64,000 nucleotides of DNA from an uncultured Roseovarius sp. (GTDB taxonomy: Bacteria; Pseudomonadota; Alphaproteobacteria; Rhodobacterales; Rhodobacteraceae). Below, piece after piece: positions 16,792-25,439 of the stretch (the first letter of the stretch is position 1; every line of letters starts with the position of its first letter). The stretch lies in the NCBI GenBank assembly GCA_947496175.1, contig CANMBU010000002.1:310001-374000 (forward strand). Reading direction: 5' to 3'. The notes under the pieces are model-generated. The model was not told the origin of the DNA and made no database searches. It was given only the letters and a program-made list of their open reading frames with translations. A program made the position numbers and the translations under genes.

Positions 16792-17436
16792 CTGACCTTG
16801 CGCCCCTACGAGAAAAACCCCACGGCGATCTACGCTGAGAGTTTCGCCACCGTACGTCGCGAAGCGCGGCTGGAACGTTTTGGTCCGGGGCTTGAAGCGC
16901 TGGCAATCCGGCTCATCCATGCGTGCGGCATGGTCGAGGTGGCCGACCGCCTGGTCTTTTCGGAAAACGCCTATGAGGCGGGGCACGCTGCTTTGAAAAG
17001 CGGTAAGCCGATACTCTGCGATTGCGAAATGGTCGGCGCTGGCATCATTCGCCGCTACCTGCCGTCTGAGAACAACGTGATTGTCACTCTTAATGATCCA
17101 AGCGTGCCGGGCATTGCCGCAGGTATTGGAAATACCCGATCGGCTGCGGCGGTTGAGCTCTGGGCAGATCATCTCGACGGCGCGGTGGTGGCCGTTGGAA
17201 ATGCACCCACAGCGCTCTTTCATCTGCTGGAGCTTTTGGATCAAGGCGCGCCAAAACCGGCGGTGATCCTTGGATTTCCAGTGGGCTTTGTGGGCGCGGC
17301 GGAAAGCAAGGCCGAACTGGCCGCTCATCCACGTGGGTGCGAGTTTGTCGCCTTGCGGGGCCGCCGTGGTGGCTCTGCCATGGCGTCTGCCGCAGTCAAT
17401 GCTTTGGCGGTTGGCATTCCTGAGGGCACTGCATGA
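16792..17436 (+). CDS. cobH: precorrin-8X methylmutase, probable CTG start
   Basis: The 214-residue enzyme moves a methyl group from C11 to C12 to form hydrogenobyrinate. IRLIHACGMVEV holds the active-site histidine, and ILCDCEMVGAGI, NAPTALFHLLEL and the final PRGCEFVALRGRRGGS are family segments. There is no ATG or GTG near the N-terminus. Homologues, as I recall them, start MTL.PYEKNP, and here CTG ACC TTG occupies those codons. The CTG at 16792 sits seven bases from GGAGG, while the TTG at 16798 sits 13 away. I therefore favour CTG, with TTG as the alternative. Confidence 0.82.
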   Translation: MTLRPYEKNPTAIYAESFATVRREARLERFGPGLEALAIRLIHACGMVEVADRLVFSENAYEAGHAALKSGKPILCDCEMVGAGIIRRYLPSENNVIVTLNDPSVPGIAAGIGNTRSAAAVELWADHLDGAVVAVGNAPTALFHLLELLDQGAPKPAVILGFPVGFVGAAESKAELAAHPRGCEFVALRGRRGGSAMASAAVNALAVGIPEGTA

Positions 17437-17463
17437 ACACACCATTTTTTGAGAAAAGATGGG

Positions 17464-17488
17464 CCAAAACTTTTTCAAAAAGTTTTGG
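17464..17488 (+). promoter_or_regulatory. hairpin overlapping the cobL ribosome site
   Basis: CCAAAACTTTT pairs with AAAAGTTTTGG around a TCA loop, an 11-base-pair perfect stem. A weaker hairpin (CCATTTTTT with AAAAGATGG) precedes it at about 17442-17462. The GGAGG before the cobL ATG starts inside the 3' arm (17487 onward), so folding could mask the ribosome site or couple it to translation of cobH. Confidence 0.5.
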
Positions 17489-17496
17489 AGGCGCCC

Positions 17497-18699
17497 ATGG
17501 CTGATCCCTGGTTGCATATTGTCGGTATTGGTGAGGATGGTCTCGACGGTCTGCTACCTGCCACCCGGGCCGTTGTTGAAGCTGCTGAAGTTATTGTCGG
17601 TGGTGATCGCCATCATGTCCTCTCAGAGGCAGTTAAGGCTGAGCGGCTCTCCTGGCCCAGCCCATTTGATGCGCTGATTGACATGCTGCACGGATACAAG
17701 GGACGCCGTGTGATTGTCTTGGCCACCGGCGACCCGCTTTGGTTTTCCGTGGGGGCCCGCATCGGGCGTGAGATTGATCCCGCCGAGATCACCTACCACC
17801 CGCAGCTTAGCGCCTTTCAACTTGCCGCAGCCCGTATGGGCTGGAGCCTGCCGGATGTGGAAACTCTGACGGTGCATGGGCGGCCCGTAGAACAAATGAT
17901 CGCCTTCATTCAACCCGATGCCCGGCTTTTGATCCTGACCACAGGAGAACAAACGCCTGCGCAGATCGCACGCTTCCTGACCGAACGCGGTTTTGGGGCG
18001 TCAAAGATGACCGTTCTGGCTGCAATGGGCGGTGCCGAGGAGCGCCGTTTTGAAGGTGTGGCGGAAAGCTGGTCTCACACTGTTCCCGCTTTCAATACTC
18101 TTGCGGTGGACTGTGTGGCAGCCCCCGATGCGGCACTTTTGCCGCGTGTCCCTGGTCTGGAAGATGCGCTTTTTCAAAGCGACGGAACGATGACCAAACA
18201 AGAGGTGCGCGCCGCCACGCTCGCCAAGCTTATGCCGATGCGTGGTGCTTTGCTTTGGGATATCGGCACAGGGTGCGGTTCGGTCGCGGTGGAATGGATG
18301 CGCGGTGCCCGCTATGCCCGGGCGATTGGGATTGAGCCACGCGCAGACCGCCGGGCCATGGCAGCAGCCAATGCCTTGGCCTTGGGTGTACCAAAGCTCG
18401 AACTGGTTGACGGAACGGTCCCGGCTGCCCTTGAAGGCTTGCCCGCCCCCGACGCTGTTTTCATTGGCGGTGGGCTAAGTGCGGAGGTGTTTGACGCGAC
18501 CTGGAAGGCGCTGCGGCCATTGGGGCGGCTCGTTGCCAATGCCGTCACTCTGGAAAGTGAGGCGGTGTTGCTGGCGTTGCACAAACAGCATGGCGGGCAA
18601 TTGGTGAAACTCTCGGTGCAGCGCGCAGAACCAGTGGGCGGGTTGACCGGATGGCGCCCCTTGATGCCGGTCACACAATGGAGCCTTGTGAAGCGATGA
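17497..18699 (+). CDS. cobL: precorrin-6Y C5,15-methyltransferase (decarboxylating), CbiE-CbiT fusion
   Basis: The 400-residue protein joins two methyltransferases. Residues 1-200 form the CbiE domain with IVGIGEDGLDGL, VIVGGDRHH and VLATGDPLWFSVG. Residues about 215-400 form the CbiT domain with LWDIGTGCGSVAVEWM as SAM site. The enzyme methylates C5 and C15 of precorrin-6Y and removes a carboxyl group. The ATG at 17497 follows GGAGGCGCCC. It is separated from cobH by a 60-base hairpin region. Confidence 0.93.
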   Translation: MADPWLHIVGIGEDGLDGLLPATRAVVEAAEVIVGGDRHHVLSEAVKAERLSWPSPFDALIDMLHGYKGRRVIVLATGDPLWFSVGARIGREIDPAEITYHPQLSAFQLAAARMGWSLPDVETLTVHGRPVEQMIAFIQPDARLLILTTGEQTPAQIARFLTERGFGASKMTVLAAMGGAEERRFEGVAESWSHTVPAFNTLAVDCVAAPDAALLPRVPGLEDALFQSDGTMTKQEVRAATLAKLMPMRGALLWDIGTGCGSVAVEWMRGARYARAIGIEPRADRRAMAAANALALGVPKLELVDGTVPAALEGLPAPDAVFIGGGLSAEVFDATWKALRPLGRLVANAVTLESEAVLLALHKQHGGQLVKLSVQRAEPVGGLTGWRPLMPVTQWSLVKR

Positions 18700-18753
18700 G
18701 GGTCCGGGGCCAGCATGAGAGTGTTTACAGACCAGTGAAAGCCGGGGGTGACC

Positions 18754-19455
18754 ATGCCCGGTAGGCTTTACGGTATTGGGTTGGGGCCGGGTGATCCGGA
18801 ACTGATGACGCTAAAGGCGCATCGTTTGATCTCAGGCGCACAGGTAATAGCATACCCCACGCTGGCCGGAGCGCAGAGTTTCGCACGCTCGATTGCTGCT
18901 GGTATCATCCCAGCTGACGCACGAGAGATCGTCATGGATGTGCCTATGACACCCGAGCGTGCCCCTGCTCAAGCGGCCTATGATCAGGGCGCTGCGGACA
19001 TATGCGAGGCGCTTGATGCTGGGAATGATGTCATCTGCCTTTGTGAAGGCGATCCGTTCTTTTACGGCTCTTTCATGTACCTTTTTGCAAGACTTTCGCA
19101 GCGCTATAAGGTCGAGGTCGTGCCGGGTGTCACGTCTGTGACCGCCTGTGCCGCGCGTGCAGGCCTGCCGCTTGCCGCGCGCAATGAGCGGCTGACTGTC
19201 TTGCCAGGGCCTTTGCCGGAGGACGAGTTGCGCAGCCGGATTGAAGGCGCGGAAAGCGTGGCCATCATGAAGGTCGGGCGGCATTTGAGTAAAATTCGCG
19301 CGGTCATTGACGCTTTGGGGTTCACCGATCAAGCCGTCTATGTCGAGCGCGCCAGCCTGCCGGATGAAGTTGTCTGCCCGCTCAATGATGCGCCGGAAAA
19401 GGCGCCGTATTTCTCGATGATCTTATTGACCAAAGGAGCTGATCCATGGCTGTGA
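18754..19455 (+). CDS. cobI: precorrin-2 C20-methyltransferase
   Basis: The 233-residue tetrapyrrole methyltransferase starts with YGIGLGPGDPELMTLKA, the SAM-binding loop of the family, and has CLCEGDPFFYGSFMYL and VVPGVTSVTACAARAGLPLA. It adds the C20 methyl to precorrin-2. An in-frame GTG at 18748 is an alternative start. It follows cobL by 54 bases and overlaps the next gene by 10 bases. Confidence 0.92.
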   Translation: MPGRLYGIGLGPGDPELMTLKAHRLISGAQVIAYPTLAGAQSFARSIAAGIIPADAREIVMDVPMTPERAPAQAAYDQGAADICEALDAGNDVICLCEGDPFFYGSFMYLFARLSQRYKVEVVPGVTSVTACAARAGLPLAARNERLTVLPGPLPEDELRSRIEGAESVAIMKVGRHLSKIRAVIDALGFTDQAVYVERASLPDEVVCPLNDAPEKAPYFSMILLTKGADPWL

Positions 19456-21254
19456 CCCCTGTTGTATTGGCTCTCAGCCGATCTGGTGAAGCGGTGGCGC
19501 ATCGGGTGGCCGCCAGTCTGGGCGCGCAGGTGCACGGGCGTGAGGGCAGGGTGGCGCAGGCCGACGCGTTCTTCCCAAATGCGTTGGATCATGCCCGCGA
19601 TCTTTTTGCAGCCGGTGTGCCGATTGTTGGCGTATGTGCGAGCGGCATTCTGATCCGCGCGGTTGCACCGGTGTTGAGCGACAAGACCAAAGAGCCGCCC
19701 GTTGTGTCGGTGAGCGACGATGGTGCGGTCGTCGTACCCCTCCTCGGAGGGCATCGGGGCGCAAACCGTCTGGCCTCTCTCATCGCTGAAGAACTGGGCG
19801 CCACAGCCGCGGTCACCACTGCAGGCGACGTGGCCATGGGCGTGGCGTTGGATGAGCCGCCAGAGGGATATCGCTTGGTCAATCCGGGCGATGCAAAAAC
19901 TGCGATGGCGGCTTTGCTGAATGGCGCAGGCGTCCGTGTCACCGGTGACAACATCTTTGGCGTCAAAGAAACAGGTGGCGCTGTTGAGCTTGTGGTAAGT
20001 GATGCTCCGCAAACCCCATCTGAGCATCGGTTGGTCTATCACCCGCAATCCTATGTGGTTGGTGTGGGCTGCGCGCGCAATGCAAACCCCGAAGCGCTTT
20101 GGGATTTGGTCAAAGAGACGTTGCAAATGGCAGGTATCGCGCAAGGTGCTGTTGCTGCTATTGCCACTGTGGACATCAAAGCCGATGAGCCTGCCATGAA
20201 CATCTTGGCGCAGCGTTTGAGTGTACCATTGCGTGTCTTTACCCCGGCAGAGCTAGAAGCGCAGGCCGATAAGCTCGCCAACCCTTCAGACGTGGTCTTC
20301 GCTGAAGTCGGCTGCCACGGTGTGGCAGAAGGGTCCGCATTGGCCATGGGCGGAGAGCTTGTGGTTGAAAAACGCAAGAATGCAACCTGCACATGCAGTA
20401 TCTCGCGCGCGAACCACTTGCCGCTTGAGCTGAAAGGCCGGGCGCGCGGGCGCTTAAGCGTTGTGGGCATCGGCCCCGGCCAATCCAGCTGGCGCACGCC
20501 GGAGGTTTCCAAGCTGGTGGCGGAGGCAGAAGAACTGGTGGGTTACGGGCTTTACATTGATCTTCTGGGCCCATTGGCGGCGGGCAAGAAGCGCTCTGAC
20601 TTTCCGTTGGGCGGTGAAGAGGCGCGTTGCCGTTATGCGTTGGAGCGGGCGGCGGAAGGGCGGAACGTGGCGCTGGTTTGCTCAGGCGATGCCGGAATTT
20701 ATGCGATGGGCGCGCTGGTGTTTGAGCTGCTGGACCGCGGCCCGGAACATGAAGGCGTAAGCGATGCAGCGCGCCGGGTTGACGTGGTCTGCTCGCCGGG
20801 GGTGAGTGCTTTGCAAGGCGCCGCAGCGCGGGCAGGGGCCCCTTTGGGGCATGATTTCTGCACAATATCCCTAAGTGATCTGCTGACCCCGCGTGACGAT
20901 ATTCTGCGCCGTCTCAATGCGGCGGCGGAAGGGGATTTTGTGATCGCCTTCTATAACCCGGTCAGCAAAACACGCCGGACCCTTCTGGCAGAGGCGCGGG
21001 ATATCCTGCTGCAACACCGCCCCGTGGACACGCCTGTGATGCTGGCCAGCAATCTTGGGCGGCCGGAAGAGCAGGTGCGGTATCGCAAGCTCGAAGATCT
21101 GAAGGTGGACGAGGTCGATATGCTCACCGTCGTACTGGTGGGCTCGTCCAATTCACGGTTGGCGCAGCTGGGCGAGGGGCCTCGCATGTTCACGCCACGC
21201 GGCTACGCGCGCAAGATTGATGGCGACTTATCCGACAAAAAGGGCATCGCATGA
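19446..21254 (+). CDS. cobJ: CbiG/CobE - precorrin-3B C17-methyltransferase fusion
   Basis: The 602-residue protein has three parts. Residues about 1-125 resemble the CbiG N-terminal domain (GVPIVGVCASGILIRAVAP, PLLGGHRGANRLA). Residues about 200-325 match CobE/CbiG C-terminal (YVVGVGCARNANPEAL, EVGCHGVAEGSAL, KNATCTCSISRA). Residues about 335-590 form the CobJ methyltransferase (LSVVGIGPGQ, VCSGDAGIYAMG, IAFYNPVSKTRR). It would contract the corrin ring with C17 methylation. CbiG-type hydrolase parts are usual in the cobalt-early route. Start and stop overlap the neighbours by 10 and 4 bases. Confidence 0.9.
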   Translation: MAVTPVVLALSRSGEAVAHRVAASLGAQVHGREGRVAQADAFFPNALDHARDLFAAGVPIVGVCASGILIRAVAPVLSDKTKEPPVVSVSDDGAVVVPLLGGHRGANRLASLIAEELGATAAVTTAGDVAMGVALDEPPEGYRLVNPGDAKTAMAALLNGAGVRVTGDNIFGVKETGGAVELVVSDAPQTPSEHRLVYHPQSYVVGVGCARNANPEALWDLVKETLQMAGIAQGAVAAIATVDIKADEPAMNILAQRLSVPLRVFTPAELEAQADKLANPSDVVFAEVGCHGVAEGSALAMGGELVVEKRKNATCTCSISRANHLPLELKGRARGRLSVVGIGPGQSSWRTPEVSKLVAEAEELVGYGLYIDLLGPLAAGKKRSDFPLGGEEARCRYALERAAEGRNVALVCSGDAGIYAMGALVFELLDRGPEHEGVSDAARRVDVVCSPGVSALQGAAARAGAPLGHDFCTISLSDLLTPRDDILRRLNAAAEGDFVIAFYNPVSKTRRTLLAEARDILLQHRPVDTPVMLASNLGRPEEQVRYRKLEDLKVDEVDMLTVVLVGSSNSRLAQLGEGPRMFTPRGYARKIDGDLSDKKGIA

Positions 21255-21781
21255 ACGAGATTTTGCTGGAATTTGCAGGGCGCATGGCGGATGGCGGGGC
21301 AACGCAACTGCCGGAAAGCTACAAGGCGCTTTCCGTCAATGCAGAGTTCCACCTGAAGACGCGTATGGCCGGATCAGAACTGGCGCAGCGGTTGGGTGAT
21401 GTCAGCGACTACCGTCTCAACCTGAAGAAAGGGCGCATCAGCTTTGTTTTTGAAGATTCGTCAGAGGTAGCCGCAGACGCACAGGTGATTGGCACCTATT
21501 CCGATGATGGGTCCTGGATGTGGGGTTGGGGGCACCCGGATGTGCCACAACTTGTGCAGCAAGCCGCCTGGGCGGTGCAGCAATTTGGCGAACGCCAAGA
21601 GATTGAAGAGCTGCTCAGCCGGGGTGGTCCAATCAACGCGGATCAACTGGCCGAATACCAAGCCATTTGTGCCTATATCTCCGATGCCGATGGGGTCTTC
21701 ATGGGATCGCATGGTGCAGGCGGACAGGTTTGCGTGTGCTATTATCAGAATAACCAATTGAAAGGGCTTTTGGGGCAATGA
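21251..21781 (+). CDS. unknown protein coupled within the cob operon (DUF6882-like)
   Basis: I do not recognise a function for this 176-residue protein. It has a segment IGTYSDDGSWMWGWGHPDVPQ, which looks like the conserved core of DUF6882 proteins, then an AAWAVQQFG helix, and ends with CVCYYQNNQLKGLLGQ. No membrane segment or signal is visible. Its ATG overlaps the cobJ stop (ATGA) and its stop overlaps the cobM start (ATGA). Base composition matches the operon. Tight coupling on both sides argues for a role in, or regulation of, corrin synthesis. Confidence 0.7.
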   Translation: MNEILLEFAGRMADGGATQLPESYKALSVNAEFHLKTRMAGSELAQRLGDVSDYRLNLKKGRISFVFEDSSEVAADAQVIGTYSDDGSWMWGWGHPDVPQLVQQAAWAVQQFGERQEIEELLSRGGPINADQLAEYQAICAYISDADGVFMGSHGAGGQVCVCYYQNNQLKGLLGQ

Positions 21782-22560
21782 CGGTCTATTTCATTGGGGC
21801 AGGGCCGGGTGATCCGGAGCTTTTGACCAAAAAGGCAGAGCGGATCATCGGCGAATGTCCGGTGTGCCTGTATGCAGGCTCGCTTGTGCCGCCTGAAGTC
21901 GTGGCCTGTGCGCCTGAAGGCGCGCGCGTGATGGACACAGCCCCCATGACGCTGGATGACACTCACGCTGAGATCGTGGCTGCCCACGCGCGGGGTGAGG
22001 ATGTTGCCCGTGTGCATTCTGGTGATCCATCGCTTTATGGCGCAATTGCAGAGCAGATCAGGCGTTTGCGCCGTGATGGGATCGCTTATCAGATCATCCC
22101 CGGTGTGCCGGCTTATGCAGCGGCGGCGGCGGCTTTGGGGCAGGAGTTGACGGTGCCGGAAGTCGGGCAATCAATTGTCCTGACGCGCATGTCGATGAAA
22201 TCGACCTCTATGCCCTCGGGCGAGACATTGGAGAATTTTGCCCGCACAGGCACCACCTTGGCCATCCATCTTGGCGTGCGCGCCCTGCGTGAGATTGAGC
22301 GCGTTCTGGTGCCTTACTATGGTGCCGAGTGTCCGGTGGTGGTGGCCTACCGTGTGGGTTGGCCGGATCAAATGTTCATTCGCGGAACGTTGAGTGATAT
22401 CCGCGAAAAGGTGCGCGCCGAAAAGATTACCCGCACGGCGCTGATCCTGGTGGGCCCCGTGCTTGGCGAAATCACAGAGTTCACGGAAAGTGCGCTATAC
22501 GATGCTGCGATCCCGCATGTTTTGAGACCCCGGGTCGCAACAGTGGCATCCGAGAGGTAA
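21778..22560 (+). CDS. cobM: precorrin-4 C11-methyltransferase
   Basis: The 260-residue enzyme has the SAM loop YFIGAGPGDPELLTKKA, the VHSGDPSLYGAIAEQ motif and IPGVPAYAAAAAALGQELTVPE, all diagnostic of CobM/CbiF. It methylates precorrin-4 at C11. It is the last recognisable gene of the cob operon. The remaining steps (cobA, cobG or equivalent, cobK, cobB, cobaltochelatase) must lie elsewhere. Confidence 0.94.
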   Translation: MTVYFIGAGPGDPELLTKKAERIIGECPVCLYAGSLVPPEVVACAPEGARVMDTAPMTLDDTHAEIVAAHARGEDVARVHSGDPSLYGAIAEQIRRLRRDGIAYQIIPGVPAYAAAAAALGQELTVPEVGQSIVLTRMSMKSTSMPSGETLENFARTGTTLAIHLGVRALREIERVLVPYYGAECPVVVAYRVGWPDQMFIRGTLSDIREKVRAEKITRTALILVGPVLGEITEFTESALYDAAIPHVLRPRVATVASER

Positions 22561-22670
22561 TATTGTTGCGCCGCGGCGGCGTTTTACTGCGCTGCAGCGG
22601 AATTTTAACGTGACTGTCATGGTTTAGCTCTACATCCTACCCCAGTTGGTTGTGTGATTCTGGGGATGCC

Positions 22671-23021
22671 ATGACGACGTTTCTCTCTGCTGAAGTTCAG
22701 GCCGGGCTTGAAGATGCCCGCAAACGTGGCCTGCAAAAAAGCCGACGCCTGCGCGTGGAAGCAGGCAATCACAGCTATTCTGTGATCCGGGCCTGGGATG
22801 GGGGGTTCGCGCTTCATGCCGAAACCGCACCGCATCTGCGGGGGCTTGTGGATCTCTATGATGGCGCACGCCACCTGTCGCGCTGCCTGATTGTCGCGTC
22901 TGAGGAAGACGGCCCGGAAATGCGCTTCGATCTCAAGGTTGTAAATGAGGCGGGCAATGAGCAGCCCGTAGACTTTGAGCGCCCCGATAACGCGCCTGTG
23001 GCTTTGATTTCCAAGGTTTGA
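22671..23021 (+). CDS. hypothetical protein, 116 aa
   Basis: I do not recognise a named family. The soluble 116-residue protein starts MTTFLSAEVQAGLEDARKRG with a basic helix (KSRRLRVEAG) and continues with beta-like segments (YSVIRAWDGGFALHAETAP, LVDLYDGARHLSRCLIVAS). The pattern of short strands around RGLVDLYDG is reminiscent of a PilZ-like barrel, but the RxxxR motif is not convincing. GGGGATGCC precedes the ATG. It stands alone, 110 bases after cobM and convergent with the GST gene. Confidence 0.6.
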   Translation: MTTFLSAEVQAGLEDARKRGLQKSRRLRVEAGNHSYSVIRAWDGGFALHAETAPHLRGLVDLYDGARHLSRCLIVASEEDGPEMRFDLKVVNEAGNEQPVDFERPDNAPVALISKV

Positions 23022-23027
23022 AGGAAC

Positions 23028-23657
23028 TCAACTCAAAACAGGTGACGTGGCGCTGATGGATGGGCGTTGCTGCGTAATCTCAAGCCAGTGCGAAAGATTT
23101 GGGTGCTTCTGGACGGCATCTGCGCCTTCCGGTGCACGTGTGAAGTAATCGAGAACCGGTATCAGATGTGCGGATGCAAGCGTGAACTGGTCCGGCACGA
23201 GGACCCGCCCCTCTGCTGCAATCACGTCCAAAGCTTCAAGCACAGGTTCCGCAGCCTTCAGGCCCATCTCTATTTCTAAAGGGTCTGACGCTTCCCCTTC
23301 GATTGGGCGGAACACACTGTGCGAAAAGACCTGCCGCACCAAAGGCCAGTACGCGTAGTTATCAACAATGGAGATAACCTGCATCATGCGCGCCTGTGAT
23401 AAAGCATCGAGTGGGGTCAAGCCGGGGCTGTCAAACCTTGCATCAAGATACCGCGTAATCGCGCATGTCTCGTAAAGTGTAACGGGTCCATGCGTCAGCG
23501 TTGGAACGCGGCCAAAGGGATGCAGGGCAGGCTCAGGAGTGTTCAGAAAAGGGTTCACTTCGGAATATGCGTATTCCAACTCTTTTTCGAGAAGAACAAT
23601 CCGGGCAATACGTGTGTATACGCTAAACCGATAGCCATGCAGGCAAAGCGGGATCAT
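23028..23657 (-). CDS. glutathione S-transferase family protein
   Basis: The 209-residue protein has an N-terminal thioredoxin-like domain (RFSVYTRIARIVLLEKELEY; then PFGRVPTLTHGPVTLYETCAITRYLD, seen in parts) in which ETCAI corresponds to the E-S-x-A-I glutathione-contact motif with T replacing S. The all-helical C-terminal half follows. Substrate is unknown. Its start overlaps the patB stop by four bases, so it is co-expressed with a C-S lyase, suggesting sulfur-compound chemistry. Confidence 0.8.
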   Translation of the reverse strand: MIPLCLHGYRFSVYTRIARIVLLEKELEYAYSEVNPFLNTPEPALHPFGRVPTLTHGPVTLYETCAITRYLDARFDSPGLTPLDALSQARMMQVISIVDNYAYWPLVRQVFSHSVFRPIEGEASDPLEIEMGLKAAEPVLEALDVIAAEGRVLVPDQFTLASAHLIPVLDYFTRAPEGADAVQKHPNLSHWLEITQQRPSISATSPVLS

Positions 23658-24823
23658 TGCAAATCGGAGAAGGCCTTGTGCAACCTCTCGACCGCCTCTT
23701 CCACCCGCACGCGCGGTGTGGCGATGTTGAAACGCAGGAAATTCTCCCCGCCGCTGCCAAAAGTCGGGCCATGATTGGCGGCGATCTTGGCGGTATGTTC
23801 AACCCGACTGGTGAACTCGTCGCGCGCCATGCCCGTGCCCGAGAAATCCACCCACGAAAGATAGGTCGCTTCGAGCGGCATCGAGCCTAGCCCGGGAATA
23901 GCGTTCACACCTGCATCGAATACTTTTCGGTTGCCATCAAGATATTCCAACAGCGCATCGACCCATTCTGCGCCTTGCGCGGTGTAGGCCGCCTCGGCCA
24001 TGACCACGCCAAAGGAATTGGCCGACATGCCAAGCGCACCCATTCGTTTGGCAAAGCGCGCGCGCAACGCGTCATCAGCGATAATCACGTTGCCCGAATG
24101 CGCGCCAGCAATGTTGAAGGTCTTGGTGGTGGCCGTCATCATCACAAGCCGGTCCTCAATCCCGTCGATATGGGCCATCACCGTATGTTTTGAACCGGGA
24201 AAGACGAGGTCATGGTGTATTTCATCCGACACCAGAATAAGGTCATGCTTGCGGGCAAATGCGGCCACGCCTTCCAACTCTTCCTTGGTCCAGACACGCC
24301 CGCCGGGATTGTGCGGCGAGCACAGGATGAGCATTTTTTCACTGCCATCGAGGAGCGCATCATACGCGTCGAAATCCATCTCATAGCGCCCGTCATTATT
24401 GACCAAAGGGCACTCCACGACTTTGCGTTCGGCTGCTTTCAGAACGCGGGCAAAAGCATGGTAGACTGGCGTAAACAGCACCACGCCGTCCCCTGGCTCG
24501 GTAAAGGCGTCAACGCACATGCCTGTGCCATTGACCAATCCATGCGTTGTGAAAATCCAAGTTGGGTCGATCGTCCAGCCATGCCGTTTCTGCATCCACC
24601 AGCAGATCGCCTCACGGTATGTCATATCACTGCCGTAGTAGCCAAAAACGCCATGATCGAGCATCCCGCGCAACGCATCTGTAACACAGGCAGACGGGCG
24701 GAAATCCATGTCAGCGACCCACATGGCCAGCCCATCTTCCGCAGAGACGCCAAACTTGGTTTCCATACTGTCCCACTTGTCACATTGCGTACCGCGGCGC
24801 TCAATCAACTCGTCAAAATTCAT
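23654..24823 (-). CDS. patB: MalY/PatB-type PLP C-S lyase (cystathionine beta-lyase)
   Basis: The 389-residue aminotransferase-fold enzyme cleaves C-S bonds such as in cystathionine. LAMWVADMDFRPSA, YYGSDMTYREAICWW, ILCSPHNPGGRVW, LVSDEIHHDLVF and the PLP-lysine segment TATTKTFNIAGAHS are all present. In roseobacters PatB-like enzymes feed sulfur into secondary metabolites, but that role is not shown here. The ATG at 24823 fits the MNFDELI start of homologues; the reverse frame extends further but crosses the divergent def promoter. Confidence 0.87.
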   Translation of the reverse strand: MNFDELIERRGTQCDKWDSMETKFGVSAEDGLAMWVADMDFRPSACVTDALRGMLDHGVFGYYGSDMTYREAICWWMQKRHGWTIDPTWIFTTHGLVNGTGMCVDAFTEPGDGVVLFTPVYHAFARVLKAAERKVVECPLVNNDGRYEMDFDAYDALLDGSEKMLILCSPHNPGGRVWTKEELEGVAAFARKHDLILVSDEIHHDLVFPGSKHTVMAHIDGIEDRLVMMTATTKTFNIAGAHSGNVIIADDALRARFAKRMGALGMSANSFGVVMAEAAYTAQGAEWVDALLEYLDGNRKVFDAGVNAIPGLGSMPLEATYLSWVDFSGTGMARDEFTSRVEHTAKIAANHGPTFGSGGENFLRFNIATPRVRVEEAVERLHKAFSDLQ

Positions 24824-24908
24824 AGGGGTCTCCGGCGAGGCTTGTTTGTGGTGATTGGCGCAAGCTATGGCGTTGCAGGCGCGCGTGCAATCGCCTAAAT
24901 GAACGTCC

Positions 24909-25433
24909 ATGTTACGTCCCATTGTCCTCCACCCTGATCCACGCTTGAAAAAGCACTGTGATCCGGTCGCCGACCTCAGCGATGAGTTGCGTGAACTGGC
25001 CGATGACATGCTTGAGACGATGTATGATGCGCCCGGGATCGGGCTTGCCGCCCCGCAGGTGGGCATCCTCAACCGGTTGATCGTGCTCGACTGCGCCAAG
25101 GATGAAGAAGCCGATGTGGACCCACGTCCTTTGGTCATGTTCAACCCTGAAATTGTGGCGTCTTCAGACGAGATAAACGTCTACGAAGAGGGCTGTCTGT
25201 CCATCCCGGATCATTTCGCCGAAGTGACCCGTCCCAAGGTGGTGGATGTGGCTTGGATCGACCGCGATGGCAATGCACAATCCGAGACGTTCGATGGGCT
25301 CTGGGCCACGTGTGTGCAACACGAGATTGACCACCTCAACGGCAAGCTCTTCATCGATTACCTGGGCCCGATCAAACGGCAGATGATCACGCGCAAGATG
25401 CAGAAGTTAAAGCGCGAAAAGGCGCGGGAGTAG
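24909..25433 (+). CDS. def: peptide deformylase
   Basis: The 174-residue metalloenzyme removes the formyl group from new proteins. All three motifs are intact: GIGLAAPQVG, EEGCLSIPDH and the metal-binding HEIDHLNG. It heads the def - deformylase-like - fmt cluster and lies divergent from patB. Confidence 0.95.
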   Translation: MLRPIVLHPDPRLKKHCDPVADLSDELRELADDMLETMYDAPGIGLAAPQVGILNRLIVLDCAKDEEADVDPRPLVMFNPEIVASSDEINVYEEGCLSIPDHFAEVTRPKVVDVAWIDRDGNAQSETFDGLWATCVQHEIDHLNGKLFIDYLGPIKRQMITRKMQKLKREKARE

Positions 25434-25439
25434 CGCGGC

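Noticed and set aside
16201-17517. Long reverse reading frame of 438 codons opposite cbiX and cobH
   Set aside because: It is a shadow of GC-rich codons in well-supported genes and crosses the cbiX-cobH gap; its product is rich in His/Arg/Val runs without any family motif.
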